This document shows positions 1 through 7,847 of a DNA stretch of 9,931 nt, one piece after another. Made by a program: the position numbers and the translations under genes. Source of the stretch: an uncultured Lactobacillus sp. (GTDB lineage: Bacteria; Bacillota; Bacilli; Lactobacillales; Lactobacillaceae); assembly GCA_947252915.1 (NCBI GenBank), contig CAMXWI010000019.1, positions 1-9,931 of the forward strand, given 5' to 3'. A model generated the notes under the pieces. That model ran no database searches and was not told where the DNA came from. It saw only the letters and a list, made by a program, of their open reading frames with translations. Each line of letters begins with the position of its first letter. The first letter of the stretch is position 1.

Positions 1-1
1 T

Positions 2-772
2 TTTAAATTCGTGCGAGATCATGTTACCGCTGGAATCCAAGTTAAACAAACAATTCCCGCACCAGCTCAATTTCTTGAAGAATTAATTCGGCCCGAAAAC
101 CAAGCGAGTGTCAAGAATGTTTACACCTCACTTGATGAACTTGACCATGACGTTGCCGCTGCCTATCATCAAGTAATCGAAGATTTGTATGCAGCTGGTT
201 GTCGGACTTTACAACTTGACGACTGTACCTGGGGTATCGCTGTCAATAATTTTGCCAATCTGAAAAAGAAAGATCCAAATGCAGACACATCACAACTTAA
301 GGAACTTCAAGAACGGTTCTTGAAAGTTAATAATGCTGCGATTGAGAACCTACCAGATGACTTAACCATTAATACCCATGTCTGCCGAGGTAACTACCAT
401 TCAACATGGGCTGCTGCTGGGGGATATGGACCAGTTGCTGATACTCTCCTTGCTCAAGAAAACGTTCAAGCCTTCTACCTCGAATATGATTCTGATCGGG
501 CAGGTGGTTTTGAGCCACTGGCTAAGGTTCCTGAAGATAAGTACGTGGTCCTTGGCCTCGTAACCTCTAAATCCGGTGAGCTAGAAGATCGCGAAACCAT
601 TATCAAACGAATTCACGAAGCAGCTAAATTCCATCCATTAGATAAACTGTGTCTCAGTCCCCAATGTGGGTTTGCCTCAACTGAAGAGGGAAACATTTTA
701 ACTGTGGAGCAACAATGGAATAAGATCAAATTCGTTAAAGAAATTGCCGCTGATGTTTGGAATGCTGAATAA
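2..772 (+). CDS. MetE-like (YxjG/YxjH-type) methyltransferase, 5' end cut by window edge
   Basis: C-terminal part of a cobalamin-independent methionine-synthase-like protein, probably moving a methyl group to homocysteine or a related thiol using a bound zinc ion. The frame is open to the left edge of the window, so the GTG at 11 is an internal Val codon and not a convincing start. About 256 residues are visible. The short YxjG/YxjH-type proteins are about 370-380 residues, so roughly 115-120 are missing. Visible signatures are LQLDDCTWG, HVCRGNYHSTW, FYLEYDSDRAGGFEPL and CLSPQCGFAST. By analogy with MetE the zinc ligands would be His (377-379), Cys (383-385), Glu (482-484) and Cys (665-667). 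The stop codon overlaps the ribosome binding site of the next gene, so the two are probably one operon with coupled translation. Methyl donor and acceptor cannot be told from sequence; methionine synthesis or recycling is the likeliest role. Confidence 0.88.
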   Translation, partial: FKFVRDHVTAGIQVKQTIPAPAQFLEELIRPENQASVKNVYTSLDELDHDVAAAYHQVIEDLYAAGCRTLQLDDCTWGIAVNNFANLKKKDPNADTSQLKELQERFLKVNNAAIENLPDDLTINTHVCRGNYHSTWAAAGGYGPVADTLLAQENVQAFYLEYDSDRAGGFEPLAKVPEDKYVVLGLVTSKSGELEDRETIIKRIHEAAKFHPLDKLCLSPQCGFASTEEGNILTVEQQWNKIKFVKEIAADVWNAE

Positions 773-784
773 GGAGGAAACGTA

Positions 785-1549
785 ATGAGTAACAACGTTC
801 AAGCACTATTTAACCAACTTAAAAGTAAGGAATGGGTTGACTTAACGCACACCTTTGGTCCTGATAGCCCGCGCTTTCCCCAATTTCATCCTGCAGAATT
901 CAAAACTATTTTTACTCATTCTGACGGCTTTTTCGTCAAAGAATACACATTTCCTGGTCAATATGGTACCCATATCGATCCGCCAGTTCATTTTTATAAG
1001 GACGATGATCGATATGTTGAAGACCTTCCCCTCAAAGATCTAGTCTTACCACTGGTGGTCATTGATTTCAGTCAGCAGGCTGCCAAAAGTCCGGATGCTA
1101 GTCTGTCCGTCAATGACATCAAAGCATGGGAAAAGACCCACGGTAACATTCCAGAAGGTGCTTTCGTTGCTTTACGAACCGATTGGAGTAAACGCTGGCC
1201 ATCTCAAGAAAAATTTGCTAATTCGGACTCTACTGGCCAAAATCATTATCCAGCCTGGTCCTTAGAAGCGCTTAAATATATCTATGAAGTTCGCCATGCG
1301 GCAGCTAATGGTCACGAAACCTTTGATACGGATACTGCAACTCAGCAACAAGACGGCCTCGTTGGTGAATACTATGTCCTTTCTCACGGCCACTACCAGG
1401 TAGAACTCCTTGATAACCTTGATCGAGTACCTGCAACTGGAGCAGAAATTTTAATTTCCGTTCCCAAAGCTGAAAAAGCGCCTGGCTTCCCAGTGCGTGC
1501 TTTCGCTATTTTCGATTTACCAGCCACAAATCAAAAATCAGCCAATTAA
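785..1549 (+). CDS. cyclase-family metal-dependent hydrolase (kynurenine formamidase-like fold)
   Basis: A 254-residue protein of the cyclase/KynB/isatin-hydrolase superfamily, soluble and without signal peptide. The N-terminal DLTHTFGPDSPRFP (19-32) is the usual opening of the fold. The metal motif lies at 59-70 (QYGTHIDPPVHF), giving candidate ligands His63 and Asp65 and active-site His69. A second conserved patch, GHETFDTD, is at 176-183, and SHGHYQVELLDNLD is near 200-213. Family members hydrolyse N-formylkynurenine, isatin or other cyclic or amide substrates; the substrate here is unknown. The first His of the usual HxGTHxDxPxH motif is Gln59, which is unusual. The ATG is chosen because AAGGAGG (771-777) sits 7 nt upstream and overlaps the stop of the methyltransferase gene. 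That close coupling suggests a shared pathway, possibly sulfur amino-acid metabolism, but this is inference. No kynurenine-pathway gene is nearby. Confidence 0.85.
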   Translation: MSNNVQALFNQLKSKEWVDLTHTFGPDSPRFPQFHPAEFKTIFTHSDGFFVKEYTFPGQYGTHIDPPVHFYKDDDRYVEDLPLKDLVLPLVVIDFSQQAAKSPDASLSVNDIKAWEKTHGNIPEGAFVALRTDWSKRWPSQEKFANSDSTGQNHYPAWSLEALKYIYEVRHAAANGHETFDTDTATQQQDGLVGEYYVLSHGHYQVELLDNLDRVPATGAEILISVPKAEKAPGFPVRAFAIFDLPATNQKSAN

Positions 1550-1592
1550 ATTGATGTAAGTTTTCCCTCTCCTGAAAATATTAGCTATTATA

Positions 1593-1624
1593 AAACGCCT
1601 TGACTTTTTACAGTCAAGACGTTT
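1593..1624. terminator. bidirectional intrinsic terminator between convergent genes
   Basis: Arms AAACGCCTTGACT (1593-1605) and AGTCAAGACGTTT (1612-1624) flank a 6-nt loop. Read on the minus strand, the one imperfect pair becomes a G-U wobble and the stem is followed by UUUU; on the plus strand ATTTTA follows. It lies between the cyclase stop (1549) and the lepB stop (1628), so it can end both transcripts. Confidence 0.85.
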
Positions 1625-1627
1625 ATT

Positions 1628-2233
1628 TTAGTTGGCAAAATAATGCTTCCAGAATTGGTTAACGTTGGATTTACGAGTCTTATTCTTAGACCAAAAACCA
1701 ACCTTTACTACTCCATCAACCTTATTCTTGGGTACAAAACCCCAGTAACGACTATCATTAGAAACTGTCCGGTTATCTCCTAACACGAAATATTCGCCCT
1801 TCGGAACCTTAGTTGCGCCAGCATTCCGGACCCAATTATTCTGTTTAGAAATACTCTTGAGGGTCCAATTACCAGTCCCCGCTTTGCGTTGGTCCATCTT
1901 GATATAGCTCTGGTTCGCTTTCTTGCCGTTAACATACAAGTTCCCATTTTGCGATTTAACGGTATCACCGGGAACTGCAATTACCCGCTTAACGTAATCA
2001 GTCTTAGTAGAAACTTGAGGATCCACGCCATCCGCATTAAAGACGACTACACTCCCCCGGTGAATTTTGGATTGTTTAAAACTAAACACCCGTTCATTAT
2101 TTACCAAATTGGGCAGCATTGACGGACCATCAACTCGGACATTTTGAAATAAAAATTGCCGAATTAGTAAAGCTAAGATTAGACCAATGACTACCGGAAT
2201 GACCCAACTAAAAATTTGCCGTAATGTTTTCAT
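1628..2233 (-). CDS. lepB: signal peptidase I
   Basis: Type I signal peptidase, 201 residues. It cleaves signal peptides from exported proteins at the outer face of the cytoplasmic membrane. One N-terminal membrane segment runs at about residues 8-28. Catalytic Ser38 lies in VDGPSMLPN, and the general-base Lys82 in DYVKRVIAVPGD. The C-terminal box GDNRTVSNDSRYWGFVP (152-168) is the conserved GDNR/SxDSR region. Length is usual for a short Gram-positive enzyme. The ATG start at 2233 has only a modest ribosome binding site (GGAAG). The gene follows mnmG in the same direction after an 85-nt gap containing a long dyad, so it may be partly or wholly separately transcribed. A bidirectional terminator starts 4 nt after its stop. 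Lactobacilli often have more than one such peptidase, so this need not be the only copy. Confidence 0.95.
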   Translation of the reverse strand: MKTLRQIFSWVIPVVIGLILALLIRQFLFQNVRVDGPSMLPNLVNNERVFSFKQSKIHRGSVVVFNADGVDPQVSTKTDYVKRVIAVPGDTVKSQNGNLYVNGKKANQSYIKMDQRKAGTGNWTLKSISKQNNWVRNAGATKVPKGEYFVLGDNRTVSNDSRYWGFVPKNKVDGVVKVGFWSKNKTRKSNVNQFWKHYFAN

Positions 2234-2259
2234 TCTTCCATCCCCGAATTACATAAATA

Positions 2260-2312
2260 TTCAGGTTAATGATAGTACATTTTAAATTAAAATATCTACT
2301 ATCTTGTCTGAA
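2260..2312. repeat. long imperfect inverted repeat between mnmG and lepB
   Basis: Three nested pairs of arms: TTCAG/CTGAA (2260-2264, 2308-2312), GATAGTA/TACTATC (2271-2277, 2297-2303) and ATTTTAA/TTAAAAT (2279-2285, 2287-2293), separated by small loops. The stem is AT-rich and no U-tract follows it in the direction of lepB, so it is not a classical terminator. It could act as an operator, an mRNA end-protecting or processing hairpin, or a weak terminator. TACTAT on the minus strand inside the dyad could be a lepB -10 element, but no good -35 was found. Confidence 0.5.
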
Positions 2313-2318
2313 CTTTTA

Positions 2319-4256
2319 TTATTTTTCAGAATTTTCTTCAGGATTGATCTTGGCAATCCGCCCTTGTTGAATATAGACACTCAAAATCGCCAAGTCAGCT
2401 GGGTTGACTCCACTAATTCGTGATGCTTGGGCGAGTGTTTCTGGGCGAATCTTTTCGAGCTTTTGACGCCCTTCAGTAGCTAATCCATCAATGGCTTCAT
2501 AGTCGATATTGGCCGGAATCTTTTTCGCTTCCATCCGCTTCAGGCGGTTAACCTTGACTTCCTCTTTTTTAATATAGCCAGCATACTTAATCTGAATTTC
2601 AACTTGTTCAGCTTCCTGACGATCCAGGGTAGTAGTTGGTGCCGGAATAAACTCTAATAGTTTTTGATAAGTTACATATGGTCGCCGTAGCAATGCCGCC
2701 GCCGTTAAAGAATCCTTCAAAGGATTATCACCATTGGCTTGAATAAATTCATCAGCCGCCGTCTTTGGCTTAATTCGTAAGCTTTCCAAACGTTTAATTT
2801 CATCCGCAACATGCTGCTTCTTCGTTTCCATCTTGGCTAGTCGTTCATCACTGACAAGACCGATTGCATGACCCTTTTCCATTAAACGAAAGTCTGCATT
2901 ATCGTGCCGTAAAATCAAACGGTATTCAGCCCGACTAGTTAAGAGTCGATAGGGTTCCTTGGTACCCTTGGTAACCAAGTCATCAATCATGACCCCAATG
3001 TAGGCATCGGAGCGTTTCAACACAAACGGACTCTTTCCTAGGGCACGGCGTCCAGCATTAATTCCGGCAATTAGACCTTGCCCAGCGGCTTCTTCATAAC
3101 CGGATGTCCCATTAGTTTGTCCCGCAGTGTACAGGTTCTTAATCTTCTTTGTTTCCAATGTCGGGTGTAATTGGTATGGTGCCACCACATCATACTCGAT
3201 CGCATAACCAGGCCGCATTAGTTGCGCATCTTCCAGTCCCTTTACAGAATGCAGCATTTTTTGCTGAATTTCTTCTGGCATGGAAGTTGAGAGACCATCA
3301 ACGTAATATTCGTCAGTATCTCGTCCTTCTGGTTCCAAGAATAATTGGTGACGATCCTTGTCAGCAAACCGGACAATCTTATCCTCAATTGATGGGCAAT
3401 AACGCGGTCCAACCCCCTTGATTACTCCTGAAAACATTGGTGCACGATCCAAGTTAGCACGAATGAGGTCATGAGTATGAAGGTTAGTATATGTTAACCA
3501 GCAAGAAATTTGATCTGATAACGCTAAATACTGACTGTCTGGGGTATCAAAACTGAAGTGGTTTGGTTCTTCATCACCAGGTTGCTCTTCAGTTTCATCA
3601 TAATGGATTGTGTTTCCGTTAATTCGTGGTGGGGTCCCGGTTTTGAAACGTTCTAGATCAAAGCCTAAACGCTCCAAGCATTCAGACAACTTAGTAGCAC
3701 TCTTGGAGTTATTAGGACCAGATTCATACTGGAGTTCACCAATGATGATTTTGCCCCGCGCAGCTGTCCCAACAGTTAACACAACCGCTTTTGCTCCATA
3801 GCGAGCACCAGTATTGGTAATGACTCCTTTACATACCCCATCTTCAACAATCAAATCGTCAACCGTTCCTTGACGTAACGTCAAATTGGGTTCTTTTTCA
3901 ATCGTTAGTTTCATCTGCCGATGATACGCATGCTTATCCGCTTGAGCCCGTAGTGCTCGCACTGCAGGACCCTTACCAGTATTAAGCATCCGCATTTGGA
4001 TGTAAGTCTTATCAATGTTGTGGCCCATTTCACCGCCAAGGGCATCAATTTCACGGACAACAATTCCCTTTGCTGGTCCCCCTAGTGATGGGTTACAAGG
4101 CATGAACGCCACCATTTCCAAACTAATTGTAATTAATAATGTTTTATTCCCCATCCGGGCCGCCGCTAACGCCGCTTCTGATCCCGCATGGCCAGCACCA
4201 ACCACGATTACATCATAATTGCCACCGTCATATTGAACTGCTTCTCCTGTTTTCAT
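2319..4256 (-). CDS. mnmG: tRNA uridine-5-carboxymethylaminomethyl modification enzyme, FAD subunit
   Basis: MnmG (GidA), 645 residues, close to the family's usual ~630. With MnmE it makes carboxymethylaminomethyl-uridine at wobble position 34 of certain tRNAs, using FAD and methylene-tetrahydrofolate. The FAD dinucleotide-binding motif GAGHAG is at 20-25, [11 protein letters not shown] (conserved Cys54) follows at 54-64, and the second FAD-site motif [20 protein letters not shown] lies mid-protein. [19 protein letters not shown] is typical of the family. The C-terminal helical domain carries YAGYIKKE (558-565) and [14 protein letters not shown] (612-625), used in tRNA and MnmE contacts. AAGGAG about 8 nt upstream supports the ATG at 4256, giving about a dozen residues before the core fold. 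It lies 14 nt downstream of mnmE and is surely co-transcribed with it. The short charged C-terminal tail looks variable. Confidence 0.97.
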   Translation of the reverse strand: MKTGEAVQYDGGNYDVIVVGAGHAGSEAALAAARMGNKTLLITISLEMVAFMPCNPSLGGPAKGIVVREIDALGGEMGHNIDKTYIQMRMLNTGKGPAVRALRAQADKHAYHRQMKLTIEKEPNLTLRQGTVDDLIVEDGVCKGVITNTGARYGAKAVVLTVGTAARGKIIIGELQYESGPNNSKSATKLSECLERLGFDLERFKTGTPPRINGNTIHYDETEEQPGDEEPNHFSFDTPDSQYLALSDQISCWLTYTNLHTHDLIRANLDRAPMFSGVIKGVGPRYCPSIEDKIVRFADKDRHQLFLEPEGRDTDEYYVDGLSTSMPEEIQQKMLHSVKGLEDAQLMRPGYAIEYDVVAPYQLHPTLETKKIKNLYTAGQTNGTSGYEEAAGQGLIAGINAGRRALGKSPFVLKRSDAYIGVMIDDLVTKGTKEPYRLLTSRAEYRLILRHDNADFRLMEKGHAIGLVSDERLAKMETKKQHVADEIKRLESLRIKPKTAADEFIQANGDNPLKDSLTAAALLRRPYVTYQKLLEFIPAPTTTLDRQEAEQVEIQIKYAGYIKKEEVKVNRLKRMEAKKIPANIDYEAIDGLATEGRQKLEKIRPETLAQASRISGVNPADLAILSVYIQQGRIAKINPEENSEK

Positions 4257-4270
4257 TGCTAATCTCCTTG

Positions 4271-5659
4271 CTACTTTCCTAAACAGAATTGACTAAACAA
4301 TTGATCTAATAGTTCATCTTGGTAACTGTCACCAGTAATTTCACCAAGTAAATCCCAGGCCCGCGTCATATCAATCTGAACTAAATCAACTGGCATTCCA
4401 TCATCCAGTCCCTTTAATACATCGCCCAAGGCTTCATCTGCTTGACGAAGTAATCCAATATGCCGCGCATTCGTAACCATGACATTATTTTGGTTACTTT
4501 CAATCCCTTCATTAAAGAAGAGATGACTAATTGCAGCACTTAATTCATTAATTCCCTCATGCTTAGTCATCGAGGCCGTGATTACCTTATCGCCATCAAC
4601 AAGCGTTTGTAGTTTAGCTTGATCAACCTTCGTTGGCAAATCACTCTTATTAAAGATAATAATTCGTGGCTTATTTGCAGTTTGTTCGATTAATTGCCGA
4701 TCTTCTTCCGTAAGCGGTTGAGAACTATCAATCAGTAACAAAATTAGGTCTGCCGTATCGATTGCCTGACGACTTCTTTCTACCCCAATCTTCTCGACTG
4801 TATCGTCAGTGTGCCGAATTCCTGCAGTATCAATTAATTTGAGTGGTACATCATTAACGTTGACATATTCTTCAATCACGTCCCGTGTGGTTCCGGCCAC
4901 ATTGGTTACAATCGCCTTATCTTCATGTAACAATGAATTCAATAAACTTGATTTTCCAACATTAGGGCGACCAATAATCGCGGTTGCTAAACCGTCACGT
5001 AAAACTTTCCCTTGTTTAGCAGTTTTAAGGAGCTCCTCGATTCTTTGGCGAATTTCAATTGCCTTTTCCCGTAAAAGCTTGCTGGTCATTTCTTCAACCG
5101 CATCATATTCTGGATAATCAATGTTAACTTCCACTTGCGCTAGCACATCTAAAATGTCCTTACGCAGATGTTTGATTAAGTGTGATAAATTCCCATCAAG
5201 TTGGTTTAACGCCACTTTCATTGACTTATCGGTCTTAGCACGGATTAAATCCATCACTGCCTCTGCCTGTGAAAGGTCCAGTCGCCCATTCAAAAAGGCG
5301 CGTTTAGTAAATTCTCCTGGTTCTGCCATCCGTGCCCCAGCACCAATCGTTAACTGTAAAATTCGGTTAGTCGCTAGTAAGCCACCATGACAATTAATCT
5401 CGACAACGTCTTCCTTTGTATAAGTTTTAGGTGCCCGCATTATGGAAACCATGACTTCATCCACTTCTTGATTAGTCTGGGGATCAATAATATGTCCATA
5501 GTTGATGGTGTGACTAGCCACTTTTGCTAAGTCCTTTCCCTTAAAAAGCTTTTTCACCACCGGAATCGCTTCTTCACCACTAACCCGAATAATTGAGATT
5601 CCACCTTCCCCAACCGGGGTTGAGATTGCAGTGATGGTATCAAATTCTGAATTCGCCAC
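4271..5659 (-). CDS. mnmE: tRNA modification GTPase MnmE (GTG start)
   Basis: MnmE (TrmE), 462 residues, full length. It is the GTPase and folate-binding partner of MnmG in wobble-uridine modification. The N-terminal folate-binding domain covers about 1-120, with [20 protein letters not shown] at 113-132. A helical domain follows, split by the inserted G domain at about 220-380. The G1 motif is GRPNVGKS (230-237), the K-loop/G2 region GTTRD (256-260), G3 DTAG (277-280) and G4 NKSD (337-340). The invariant C-terminal CxGK is present as CLGK (459-462). The start is GTG: no ATG fits the conserved N-terminus ([21 protein letters not shown]), and AAGGAAGG lies just upstream. A sigma-A-type promoter and a terminator-like hairpin precede it in the gap after jag, so its expression may be controlled separately from the ribosomal-protein end of the cluster. 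Confidence 0.97.
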   Translation of the reverse strand: MANSEFDTITAISTPVGEGGISIIRVSGEEAIPVVKKLFKGKDLAKVASHTINYGHIIDPQTNQEVDEVMVSIMRAPKTYTKEDVVEINCHGGLLATNRILQLTIGAGARMAEPGEFTKRAFLNGRLDLSQAEAVMDLIRAKTDKSMKVALNQLDGNLSHLIKHLRKDILDVLAQVEVNIDYPEYDAVEEMTSKLLREKAIEIRQRIEELLKTAKQGKVLRDGLATAIIGRPNVGKSSLLNSLLHEDKAIVTNVAGTTRDVIEEYVNVNDVPLKLIDTAGIRHTDDTVEKIGVERSRQAIDTADLILLLIDSSQPLTEEDRQLIEQTANKPRIIIFNKSDLPTKVDQAKLQTLVDGDKVITASMTKHEGINELSAAISHLFFNEGIESNQNNVMVTNARHIGLLRQADEALGDVLKGLDDGMPVDLVQIDMTRAWDLLGEITGDSYQDELLDQLFSQFCLGK

Positions 5660-5684
5660 TGTCTTCCTTCCTTTCTGACTTAAT

Positions 5685-5741
5685 AAAAAAAGTGCCCTTC
5701 CAGCAACAACGATTTCCCGTTGGTGATGGTCAAAGCACTTT
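5685..5741 (-). terminator. intrinsic terminator or attenuator in the mnmE leader
   Basis: On the minus strand, stem AAAGUGC/GCACUUU (5735-5741 with 5689-5695) encloses further short stems, including CAACG/CGUUG (5718-5722 with 5707-5711), and ends in a run of seven U (5685-5691). It lies after jag and 25 nt before the mnmE start. It may simply end the jag transcript. However, the promoter at 5778-5806 is upstream of it, so mnmE transcripts from that promoter must also pass it. Confidence 0.8.
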
Positions 5742-5777
5742 CACTACTCTAACAAGCTCGATTTAATTAACACCGTT

Positions 5778-5806
5778 ATTTTAAATTTACCGGTTCCGAT
5801 TGTCAA
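5778..5806 (-). promoter_or_regulatory. sigma-A-type promoter for mnmE-mnmG
   Basis: Minus-strand TTGACA (5801-5806) is a perfect -35. A 17-nt spacer leads to TAAAAT (5778-5783), a 5/6 match to the -10 consensus. It starts 8 nt past the jag stop. The predicted transcript start near 5771 gives a leader of about 110 nt before mnmE, containing the hairpin at 5685-5741. This is the best consensus promoter seen in the window. Confidence 0.8.
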
Positions 5807-5813
5807 TACTTAC

Positions 5814-6587
5814 CTAATTTTGTGGTGCAATCACGATACTCCGGAATGGTTCCCGACCATGCGAATACGTCCGTACTTCCGCATGTTGCTCCGCTAGTTT
5901 ATGCAAATATTTACGTTCGCGTGCTGGCATCGGATCCAAAAAGACCGCTTGCCCTGTGGCAATGACTTGAGTTACGCTCCGCGCCATTAGTTTATCCAAC
6001 GTTGCCCGACGTTTTTCACGATAATCGCCTGTATTAAGAATTAATTCCACTTCACGAACGCCATGGTAGTTTAAAAAAGCTACGCCAAGTTGCTCAATGG
6101 CATTTATTCGCCGACCATGGTAGCCAACTACTTGTCCCGGATGCTCGGTCTCCAAATTGACTTCACAATGATGAACTTTTACTTCTTGAATCCGAGGCTC
6201 AACGGTAATACCCAATTGTTGATAAATCTTAATTAGATAGTCTGTTAATCCCGCCATAGCATCCTTCAATTTAGCTAAATTATGTTGATGATTTTCTGCC
6301 ATTTGTTTTTGCAGCTTCTCTGCTGGCGTCATCGTTTTCTCTGAAGTTGTTTTCTCAGGTTGTACGTTTTCTTTACGCTGCTTACCACCGTTCACCACTG
6401 ATTTTGATGGATCATCGTTTTTTCTGCGCAGTGTAACTTCAACCTTGGCGGGACGACGGCCAATCCCTAAAAATCCATGGTGAGCAGTTTGCAAAACCTT
6501 TATTACTAATTGATCCTTAGTAACCGCTAATTGCTTGACTGCTTTTTCGATTGCTACCGTTTCATCTTTTCCCGTAAAAATTGTCAT
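5814..6587 (-). CDS. jag: Jag/KhpB RNA-binding protein (Jag-N, KH, R3H)
   Basis: A 257-residue cytoplasmic RNA-binding protein; in streptococci and lactobacilli KhpB/Jag partners KhpA and affects cell elongation and division. The Jag N-terminal domain covers about 1-53, with HHGFLGIGRRPAKVEV at 36-51. A charged, low-complexity linker runs from about 54 to 105. The KH domain spans about 133-188, with its GxxG loop as GYHG (155-158) followed by RRINAIEQLGVAFLNY. The C-terminal R3H domain covers about 190-257, with Arg225 and His229 in RKYLH and the closing HGREPFRSIVIAP. The ATG is supported by GAGGTG 5-10 nt upstream. It follows yidC, its normal neighbour, but a strong U-tracted hairpin (6602-6649) lies between them, so its level may be set by read-through. 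No dedicated promoter was recognised for it. Confidence 0.95.
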   Translation of the reverse strand: MTIFTGKDETVAIEKAVKQLAVTKDQLVIKVLQTAHHGFLGIGRRPAKVEVTLRRKNDDPSKSVVNGGKQRKENVQPEKTTSEKTMTPAEKLQKQMAENHQHNLAKLKDAMAGLTDYLIKIYQQLGITVEPRIQEVKVHHCEVNLETEHPGQVVGYHGRRINAIEQLGVAFLNYHGVREVELILNTGDYREKRRATLDKLMARSVTQVIATGQAVFLDPMPARERKYLHKLAEQHAEVRTYSHGREPFRSIVIAPQN

Positions 6588-6601
6588 TATTTCACCTCAA
6601 C

Positions 6602-6649
6602 AAAAAAAGCCACCAGCCGGAACCAACTAGTGGTTGCCAGGCTAGTGGC
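6602..6649 (-). terminator. intrinsic terminator between yidC and jag
   Basis: On the minus strand GCCACUAGCC (6640-6649) pairs with GGCUGGUGGC (6609-6618) through ten pairs, one a G-U wobble. An inner AACCA/UGGUU stem is also possible. Seven U follow (6602-6608). It begins 6 nt after the yidC stop, and its U-run ends 3 nt before the jag Shine-Dalgarno. It probably truncates most yidC transcripts and lowers jag expression. Confidence 0.85.
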
Positions 6650-6655
6650 ATTGCT

Positions 6656-7489
6656 TTACTTCCGTTTACTCTTCATTGCATTTCGTTTAGCATGGGCAAT
6701 CTTATTTTTCCGTTGGCGTTCTGCCCGTTGCTTCGCTTCCCGTTCACGTCTAATTTTGAATGGATTTTGCAATAGCAACGTTTGAACAACTTGAAAGGCA
6801 TTTGTTACCACCCAGTAAAGGGTAATCGCAGATGAAAATCCTAATGCCATAAAGAAGATCATAATTGGCATAAACCATGTCATTGCAGTTGACATTGAGT
6901 TCTTTTCCGGCATTGATGCCATTGATAACCAAGAACTAATGAATGTAAACAACGCCGCTAAGATTGGAAGAACATAGTACGGATCAGGCCGTCCCAGTTG
7001 CAGCCATAAAAATGTCCCATGACGTAATGTACTTGTTCGCCAAATTGCTTGGTATAAAGCCCACATAACTGGCAATTGGACAATTAATGGCAGCATGGAC
7101 GCAAATGGATTAACTCCAGCTTCTTTATAAAGCTTTTGTTGTTCCACTTGCAGTTTCTGCATCGTTTCGCGATCCCGTGAAGAATACTTCTTTTGTAATT
7201 TCTTCAATTCAGGCGCCAATTCTTGCATCCGCATCATTGACTTTGTCTGGTAATACATCAACGGTAAAATAATAATCCGAATGATGATGGTGAAGATAAT
7301 AATCCCCATCCCATAACCACCAAAGTGATTAGAGAGCCAGATAATAAACCGGGAACAGTTATAGATAATGTAGTGATCCCATATTCCTGTACTATGACTA
7401 GTAATTGGTTTATTGGAACAAGCCGCTAAGAATAGCGTTAAACTTAAAATACCTAATAAACTCACAAGTTTTTTTGAACGTTTTTTCAT
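6656..7489 (-). CDS. yidC: membrane protein insertase YidC/OxaA (lipoprotein type)
   Basis: YidC of the Gram-positive five-helix type, 277 residues. It inserts membrane proteins alone or with SecYEG. A basic N-terminus and hydrophobic segment lead to the lipobox LAAC, with lipidated Cys24. Membrane helices can be read at about 61-80, 130-150, 170-190 and 203-235. The conserved groove arginine is Arg71 in IIIRIIILPL. The cytoplasmic hairpin between the first two core helices (about 82-125) is charged and helical. The C-terminal tail from about 245 is strongly basic, as expected for a ribosome-contacting tail. The ATG is 3 nt after the rnpA stop, with its GAGGA site inside the last rnpA codons, so translation is coupled. 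Firmicutes often carry a second paralogue elsewhere; this copy, beside rnpA and jag, corresponds to the SpoIIIJ/YidC1 position. Confidence 0.96.
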   Translation of the reverse strand: MKKRSKKLVSLLGILSLTLFLAACSNKPITSHSTGIWDHYIIYNCSRFIIWLSNHFGGYGMGIIIFTIIIRIIILPLMYYQTKSMMRMQELAPELKKLQKKYSSRDRETMQKLQVEQQKLYKEAGVNPFASMLPLIVQLPVMWALYQAIWRTSTLRHGTFLWLQLGRPDPYYVLPILAALFTFISSWLSMASMPEKNSMSTAMTWFMPIMIFFMALGFSSAITLYWVVTNAFQVVQTLLLQNPFKIRREREAKQRAERQRKNKIAHAKRNAMKSKRK

Positions 7490-7492
7490 TTT

Positions 7493-7837
7493 TTAATCCT
7501 CAATTAATAGGTTGGCACGCTTTAAAGCATGCACCAAATTTTTCTTGGTTTCTGCCATGGTCATCCCATCAGCAGCAGGACGAGCAATCACTAAGAAATC
7601 AACCTCAGACTTTAATTGTGGTTTAACTTCTAGCAACGTTTGCCGAATACGCCGCTTCAGCCAATTACGATGAACAGCATTCCCAATCTTCTTACCAACA
7701 GAGATCCCCACTCGAAAATGTGGTTGACCAGGCTTTTCCATTTGGTAAATCACAAACTTATGATTAGCAACGGAATTATGGGTTTCAAAGACCCGTTGAA
7801 ATTCGTTCTCTTTTTTTACTCGAAATGATTTTCTCAT
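7493..7837 (-). CDS. rnpA: ribonuclease P protein component
   Basis: Protein subunit of RNase P, 114 residues, the normal length. It binds RNase P RNA and the 5' leader of precursor tRNA. The N-terminus [16 protein letters not shown] and the central [15 protein letters not shown] are characteristic. The basic RNA-binding helix reads [14 protein letters not shown] (53-66); the family's RNR motif is RNW here, with Trp59 in place of Arg. The C-terminal segment [15 protein letters not shown] is also typical. The ATG at 7837 has GAGGAG 7 nt upstream. The 121-nt gap from rpmH is unusually structured: a terminator, then a folded element whose outer stem overlaps this ribosome binding site. Expression may therefore be well below that of rpmH, which fits the small amount of RNase P protein a cell needs. 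Confidence 0.96.
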   Translation of the reverse strand: MRKSFRVKKENEFQRVFETHNSVANHKFVIYQMEKPGQPHFRVGISVGKKIGNAVHRNWLKRRIRQTLLEVKPQLKSEVDFLVIARPAADGMTMAETKKNLVHALKRANLLIED

Positions 7838-7847
7838 TATTAATCTC

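Noticed and set aside
11..13. GTG at 11 as the true start of the methyltransferase gene
   Set aside because: The frame is open to the window edge, the protein would lack about a third of the family length, and no ribosome binding site is visible.
2234..2318. A confident sigma-A promoter for lepB
   Set aside because: TACTAT could be a -10 but no acceptable -35 lies 15-19 nt upstream.
5685..5771. T-box or metabolite riboswitch ahead of mnmE
   Set aside because: The leader is too short and lacks the conserved T-box sequence; no known riboswitch core was recognised.
6531..6785. Plus-strand open frames of 64-84 codons over jag and yidC
   Set aside because: They are antisense to well-recognised genes, cross a terminator and match no known family.
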